A DNA stretch of 6,075 nucleotides. Origin: Chromobacteriaceae bacterium (GTDB lineage Bacteria; Pseudomonadota; Gammaproteobacteria; Burkholderiales; Aquaspirillaceae). The DNA lies in the NCBI GenBank assembly GCA_030151505.1, contig JASLDQ010000394.1, positions 1 to 6,075 on the forward strand. The letters are read 5' to 3'. This document shows positions 4,401-6,075 of this stretch, in pieces (the first letter of the stretch is position 1; every line of letters begins with the position of its first letter). The notes below the pieces were generated by a model that saw only the letters and a list, made by a program, of their open reading frames with translations, searched no databases and was not told the origin of the DNA. The position numbers and the translations under genes were made by a program.

Positions 4401-6075
4401 GTGACCTACACCGACAGCGCGGTGACGCCGAACACGGCCACCCGCACCATCAGCTTCCAGGTCAATGACGGCAGTGCCAGCAGCGCGACGGTCAGCCGGA
4501 CCCTGACCGTCACGGCGGTCGACCAGACCCCGGTTGCCGCGGGCAGCGGCGGCAGTGCCGCCTTTACCGCCGGCGACAATACGGCATCCACCCCGGTAGT
4601 GGTGGACAGCGGCATTACGGTGTCGGATCTGGACAACAGCACCCTGGCCAGCGCCACGGTGTCGATCACCGGCAACTTCCACAGCGGCGAAGACATACTG
4701 GCATTCAGCAATACCAGCGCGATCGCCTTTGGCAATATCGTCGCCAGCTACAACAGCGGCACCGGGGTGCTGACGATGACCTCCAGCGGCGCGACGGCGA
4801 CGCTGGCGCAATGGCAGGCAGCCTTGCGGGCGGTGACCTACACCGACAGCGCGGTGACGCCGAACAGTGCGACCCGCACCATCAGCTTCAGCGTCAGTGA
4901 CGGCAGCAAGAGCAGTGCCGTGGTCAGCCGCAGCGTGACTGTGGCTGCGGTCGACCAGACCCCGGTCACCACGACCAGCGGCGGCAGTGCGGCCTTTGCC
5001 GCCGGCGACAACACGGCGTCCACCCCGGTGGTGGTGGATAGCGGCATCACGGTCTCGGACCTGGACAACAGCACCCTGGCCAGTGCCACGGTGTCGATTA
5101 CCGGCAACTTCCACAGTGGCGAGGATGTGCTGGCATTCAGCAATGGCAATGCCAGCCTCTACGGCAATATCAGTGCCAGCTACGACAGCAGCACCGGCGT
5201 ACTGACGCTGACCTCCAGTGGGGCGACGGCGACGCTGGCGCAGTGGCAGGCAGCCTTGCGGGCCGTGACCTACACCGACAGCGCGGTAACGCCGAACACG
5301 GCCACCCGCACCATCAGCTTTGCCGTCAATGACGGCAGCAAGGACAGCGCGGCGGTCAGCCGGACGGTGACGGTGGCAGCCACCGACCAGACGCCGATCG
5401 CCACGGCCACGGCCGGCAGCGGCAGTTATCCGGTCGGCGGCACGCCGACGCCGGTGGTGGTCGACAGCGGCATCACGCTGTCGGACCGGGACAGCAGCAC
5501 GCTGGCCAGTGCCACGGTGGCGATCACCGGCAACTTCCGCAGCGGTCAGGATCTGCTGGCGTTCAGCAATGGCAATGCCAGCCTCTACGGCAATATCAGC
5601 GCCAGCTACAACAGCAGTACCGGGGTGCTGACCCTGACGTCCGGCGGCGGCACCGCGACGCTGGCGCAATGGCAGGCGGCGCTGCAGGCCGTGACCTACA
5701 ACAACAGCTCGACCTCGCCGGACACCGCGTCCCGTACCGTCAGCATCAGGGTCAATGACGGCAGCAAGGACAGCGCAGCTGTGACCCGCGTCATCGCGAT
5801 GCAGCTGTCGGCGCCGACAGTGGACGGACTGACGGCCGGCACCGACACCGGCCGCAGCCAGAGTGACGGCGTGACCAGCAACAACACGCCGACCCTGAGC
5901 GGAACGACCATTCCGAACAGTCTGGTCACCATCTATGTGGATGGCGTGCCGGTGGACGGCACCGTGGCGGATAGTGCCGGCGTCTGGCACTACAGCTTTG
6001 TCTCCAGCCTGGCCGACGGCGTGCATGACATCACGGCCATGACCAGCAGCGGCGCGGTCAGCAGCGGCCTGTCCC
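1449..6075 (+). CDS. Giant DUF4347 repeat adhesin, 5' part (runs off the window)
   Basis: This is a single uninterrupted frame of 1542 codons with no stop before the window edge, so the 3' end is missing. The product is predicted to be a very large secreted or surface-bound adhesin. Order by residue: short basic leader (1-28), LEPR-type motif LEPRLMFDGA (29-38), Ala/Pro-rich linker (39-87), DUF4347 (about 88-246), unassigned beta-rich domain (about 248-428), module R1 (429-568), module A (569-727), module B (728-883), modules R2-R5 (884-1455) and an Ig-like domain from 1456. There is no hydrophobic Sec signal peptide, which together with the LEPR motif suits type I secretion with a C-terminal signal. 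There is also no recognisable LapA-type N-terminal retention module. Composition is typical of such proteins: rich in Ser, Thr, Gly, Ala, Val and Asn, with only two cysteines (C185, C295). VNDG and NDAP signatures at module ends are typical of cadherin-like/VCBS-type extracellular repeats that often bind Ca2+. The architecture is seen directly; the adhesin role and export route are inferred from family knowledge. Confidence 0.9.
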   Translation, partial: MDWRKFKGNVVNADVPHAKSRPRLLLQALEPRLMFDGAVVATAAVADAHVDATRDTSAIRPDAAAPATPAATERPVAEQPAAATGRQVVFVDTGVRDYQSLVSQMPPGTEVVILDGRGDGLAQIARWAQSHSGYSAIHILSHGTEGNLLLGTQTLNGANMASHQAELSTIGQALSADGDILLYGCNIAAGQAGATFVDSLARYTQADVAASTDMTGASSLGGDWVLERSSGHIDVAGLRPAYSYLLAQPVNGTTTFDNVSNGPYLATGGSYGVGLTASNVEGWNVLLKSAAATNCYISAEAMTGQTPMISGGSNDGMPLAYMSLSANNGYLFDLARVDVAIAGPSVGSYGVVQLVGYRDGVAVSGAILSLMLTDTNLGGQLISFDVSGNDAFKGIDSFRVQADGSYQVTGAFGVDNVTATNFRAPTVAPVLTPSGGSSAYSGGTGNAVTVDNGIIVTDTDSATQASATVAITGNFRSGEDLLAFSNSNSVTFGNISASYNSSTGILTMTSSGATATLAQWQAALRAVTYQDTSLSPNTATRTISFTVNDGGNDSTTVTRNVTVAANVAPVIGNLNGDNPTFTEKGGAVKLDTGSAVTVTDSDSPDFTGGNVTVRITANGQSQDALGIDTGGTVALSSGTSVGSVVTVGGVAIGVIAGDGVSGHDLVITFNSNATPARVSILVAALTFNNGSSDPGTASRTVNVSVNDGHGASSSGNVVVSIAAVNDAPTATATGRNPAFTIGDAAVQVFSGASFSTVEAGQSLLQLTLTVSGLHDGSSEILTIDGSSVALTNGNTLTSAGNGLSISVSVSGGVATVTIVSSGMSGATASSVVNGMTYRDSSSSAIGGSRVVTLTSVRDSGGTGNGGVDTTSLAVASSIMVGVVPVVSVSGGSSAFTAGDNMASTPVAVDSGMTVTDTASSTLASATVSITGNFHAGEDILAFSNGNSSLYGNIVASYNNGTGVLTMTSSGATATLAQWQAALRAVTYTDSAVTPNTATRTISFQVNDGSASSATVSRTLTVTAVDQTPVAAGSGGSAAFTAGDNTASTPVVVDSGITVSDLDNSTLASATVSITGNFHSGEDILAFSNTSAIAFGNIVASYNSGTGVLTMTSSGATATLAQWQAALRAVTYTDSAVTPNSATRTISFSVSDGSKSSAVVSRSVTVAAVDQTPVTTTSGGSAAFAAGDNTASTPVVVDSGITVSDLDNSTLASATVSITGNFHSGEDVLAFSNGNASLYGNISASYDSSTGVLTLTSSGATATLAQWQAALRAVTYTDSAVTPNTATRTISFAVNDGSKDSAAVSRTVTVAATDQTPIATATAGSGSYPVGGTPTPVVVDSGITLSDRDSSTLASATVAITGNFRSGQDLLAFSNGNASLYGNISASYNSSTGVLTLTSGGGTATLAQWQAALQAVTYNNSSTSPDTASRTVSIRVNDGSKDSAAVTRVIAMQLSAPTVDGLTAGTDTGRSQSDGVTSNNTPTLSGTTIPNSLVTIYVDGVPVDGTVADSAGVWHYSFVSSLADGVHDITAMTSSGAVSSGLS
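1533..1562 (+). other. LEPR-type N-terminal motif (LEPRLMFDGA)
   Basis: Residues 29-38 of the adhesin read LEPRLMFDGA, preceded by a basic stretch (RxKFK, then KSRPR) and a short hydrophobic LLLQA. This matches the LEPR-XLL-type motif found near the N-terminus of very large secreted repeat proteins, often with DUF4347 after it. Its role is not established; sorting or N-terminal processing has been suspected. It also fixes the reading frame and supports the chosen start. Confidence 0.85.
1710..2186 (+). other. DUF4347 domain with a caspase-like His/Cys arrangement
   Basis: Residues about 88-246 match the DUF4347 family. It opens with a hydrophobic strand (VVFVDTGV), continues with VVILDGRGDG and helix-forming segments, then AIHILSHGTEG with H142 and DILLYGCNIAAG with C185, and ends with a GGDWVLE segment. 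DUF4347 typically sits at the N-terminus of giant bacterial adhesins. A hydrophobic strand ending in His-Gly, followed 43 residues later by a hydrophobic strand ending in Cys, is how clan CD peptidases place their catalytic dyad. The domain assignment is confident; peptidase activity is inference. Confidence 0.85.
2190..2732 (+). other. Unassigned beta-rich domain after DUF4347
   Basis: Residues about 248-428 form a non-repetitive segment of alternating hydrophobic strands and Gly/Asn/Ser turns. It includes a TFDNVSN motif near the start, the second cysteine of the protein (C295), and a closing GVDNVTATNF motif. The balance suggests a jelly-roll or sandwich domain, as in carbohydrate-binding modules, but I recognise no specific family and assign no function. 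It separates the DUF4347 head from the repeat stalk. Confidence 0.5.
2733..3152 (+). repeat. Adhesin repeat module R1 (420 bp, diverged copy)
   Basis: This first copy of the R family (residues 429-568) is 140 residues long. It shares the family core: SATVAITGNFRSGEDLLAFS, then FGNISASYNSSTGILTM, then ATLAQWQAALRAVTY, then TRTISFTVNDG. Its first 40 residues are diverged and lack the ASTPVVVDSG block of R2-R4. At DNA level it uses different synonymous codons from the other copies, for example in the ATATLAQ segment, so it looks older. It is separated from R2 by two unrelated modules. Confidence 0.88.
3153..3629 (+). other. Adhesin module A, cadherin-like (477 bp)
   Basis: Residues 569-727 (159 aa) run from the PVIGN linker to the next NDAP linker. 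Visible features are TFTEKGGAV, AVTVTDSDSPDF, VTVRITANGQ, DLVITFNSNATPARV and SRTVNVSVNDGHG. This pattern is common in large secreted repeat proteins and resembles cadherin-like/VCBS-type modules; the Asp-rich DSDSPD and VNDG positions could bind Ca2+. It shares a strand layout with the R family but little sequence. Confidence 0.7.
3630..4097 (+). other. Adhesin module B (468 bp)
   Basis: Residues 728-883 (156 aa) form a third module type with features FSGASFSTVEAGQSL, LTLTVSGLHDGSSEIL, SVSVSGGVATVTI and VVTLTSVRDSGG. It resembles other Ser/Gly/Val-rich beta-sandwich stalk modules in giant adhesins. Length and position fit a domain equivalent to the flanking modules. Its function is presumably structural, as a spacer. 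Confidence 0.65.
4098..4529 (+). repeat. Adhesin repeat module R2 (432 bp)
   Basis: Residues 884-1027 (144 aa) are the first of three head-to-tail copies of identical length. Motifs: FTAGDN, VDSGMTVTD, SATVSITGNFHAGEDILAFS, LYGNIVASYNNGTGVLTM, ATLAQWQAALRAVTY and TRTISFQVNDG, ending in VDQT. The second half is almost the same as R3 at DNA level, including most synonymous positions from about 4310 to 4435. Confidence 0.93.
4530..4961 (+). repeat. Adhesin repeat module R3 (432 bp)
   Basis: Residues 1028-1171 (144 aa) lie directly after R2 with no extra linker. Against R4 I count about 21 differences in 144 residues (about 85% identity by hand). The differences cluster at the start and just after LAFSN, where R3 has TSAIAF and R2, R4 and R5 have GNxSLY. 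One conserved Asn in the VNDG motif is Ser here (VSDG). Confidence 0.93.
4962..5393 (+). repeat. Adhesin repeat module R4 (432 bp)
   Basis: Residues 1172-1315 (144 aa) are the third copy of identical length. The first half (ASTPVVVDSGITVSDLDNST) matches R3, whereas the GNASLYGNISASY segment matches R5 and not R3. It is therefore a mosaic of its two neighbours, as expected from recombination among repeats. It keeps the VNDG motif and ends in TDQT. Confidence 0.93.
5394..5813 (+). repeat. Adhesin repeat module R5 (420 bp, terminal copy)
   Basis: Residues 1316-1455 (140 aa) are the last R copy in the window. It is 4 residues shorter than R2-R4 near the N-terminal edge (GSYPVGGTPTPVVVDSG). It diverges in its C-terminal third: QAVTYNNSSTSPDTASRTVS replaces the more uniform sequence of R2-R4. 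The edges of the array (R1, R5) are more diverged than its centre. Confidence 0.9.
5814..6075 (+). other. Start of a bacterial Ig-like domain (incomplete)
   Basis: From residue 1456 the sequence changes type. TAGTDTGRSQSDGVTSNNTP, TLSGTT, VTIYVDGVPV, GVWHYSF and LADGVHDITA are classic markers of the Ig-like (Big-type) modules that form long stalks in BapA-, SiiE- and similar adhesins. About 87 residues are present before the window ends; one such domain is roughly 90-100 residues, and more copies are likely downstream. Confidence 0.8.

Noticed and set aside
4098..5813. Tandem repeats as a CRISPR array or a mobile element
   Set aside because: The units are 420-432 bp, in frame, coding and without spacers or terminal inverted repeats. 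They are protein modules.
3051..6026. Minus-strand 991-codon open frame as a gene
   Set aside because: It lies wholly antisense to the adhesin repeats, has a repetitive His/Arg/Gly-rich translation with no recognisable domain, and follows from base composition. The + strand frame has clear domains throughout.

Overview
The window is GC-rich Gram-negative DNA. It carries one complete housekeeping-type transporter gene and the 5' part of a very large surface-protein gene, both on the + strand. High G/C at third codon positions, a FieF-like CDF transporter, and an adhesin opening with a LEPR-type motif and a DUF4347 domain all fit a proteobacterium. My best guess is a betaproteobacterium such as a Neisseriales/Chromobacteriaceae relative, but the sequence does not settle the taxon.

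Region 1 (25-1260) encodes a 411-residue cation diffusion facilitator (CDF) metal-efflux protein. It has intact transport-site residues (H57, D61, H166, D170), an intact YiiP-like loop site (D80, H83, H87) and an intact cytoplasmic binuclear site (H245, H261, H274, H296, D298). About 105 residues extend beyond the usual FieF end. Region 2 (1261-1448) is a short intergenic gap with an AT-rich promoter-like patch and a purine-rich ribosome binding site, so the next gene probably has its own promoter.

Region 3 (1449-6075, still open at the edge) is a single uninterrupted reading frame of 1542 codons. I translated it by hand and found no stop or frameshift. From the N-terminus it has a basic leader with a LEPR-type motif (residues 29-38), an Ala/Pro-rich linker, a DUF4347 domain (about 88-246), and an unassigned beta-rich domain (about 248-428). 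These are followed by seven beta-sandwich-like modules and the start of a bacterial Ig-like domain. Five of the seven modules (R1-R5) are one family. R2, R3 and R4 are each exactly 432 bp and lie back to back; R5 and the detached R1 are each 420 bp. R1 is separated from R2 by two other module types of 477 and 468 bp. This is the layout of a giant repeat adhesin of the type usually exported by a type I secretion system; the C-terminal export signal and transporter genes would lie beyond the window.

The most interesting point is in DUF4347. It has a strand-then-His-Gly motif and, 43 residues on, a strand-then-Cys motif, the signature layout of clan CD (caspase/gingipain-like) cysteine peptidases. 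That Cys is one of only two cysteines in 1542 residues. A self-processing or target-cleaving protease at the head of a giant adhesin is a testable hypothesis. The transporter and the adhesin share no obvious functional link; they seem to be simply adjacent.
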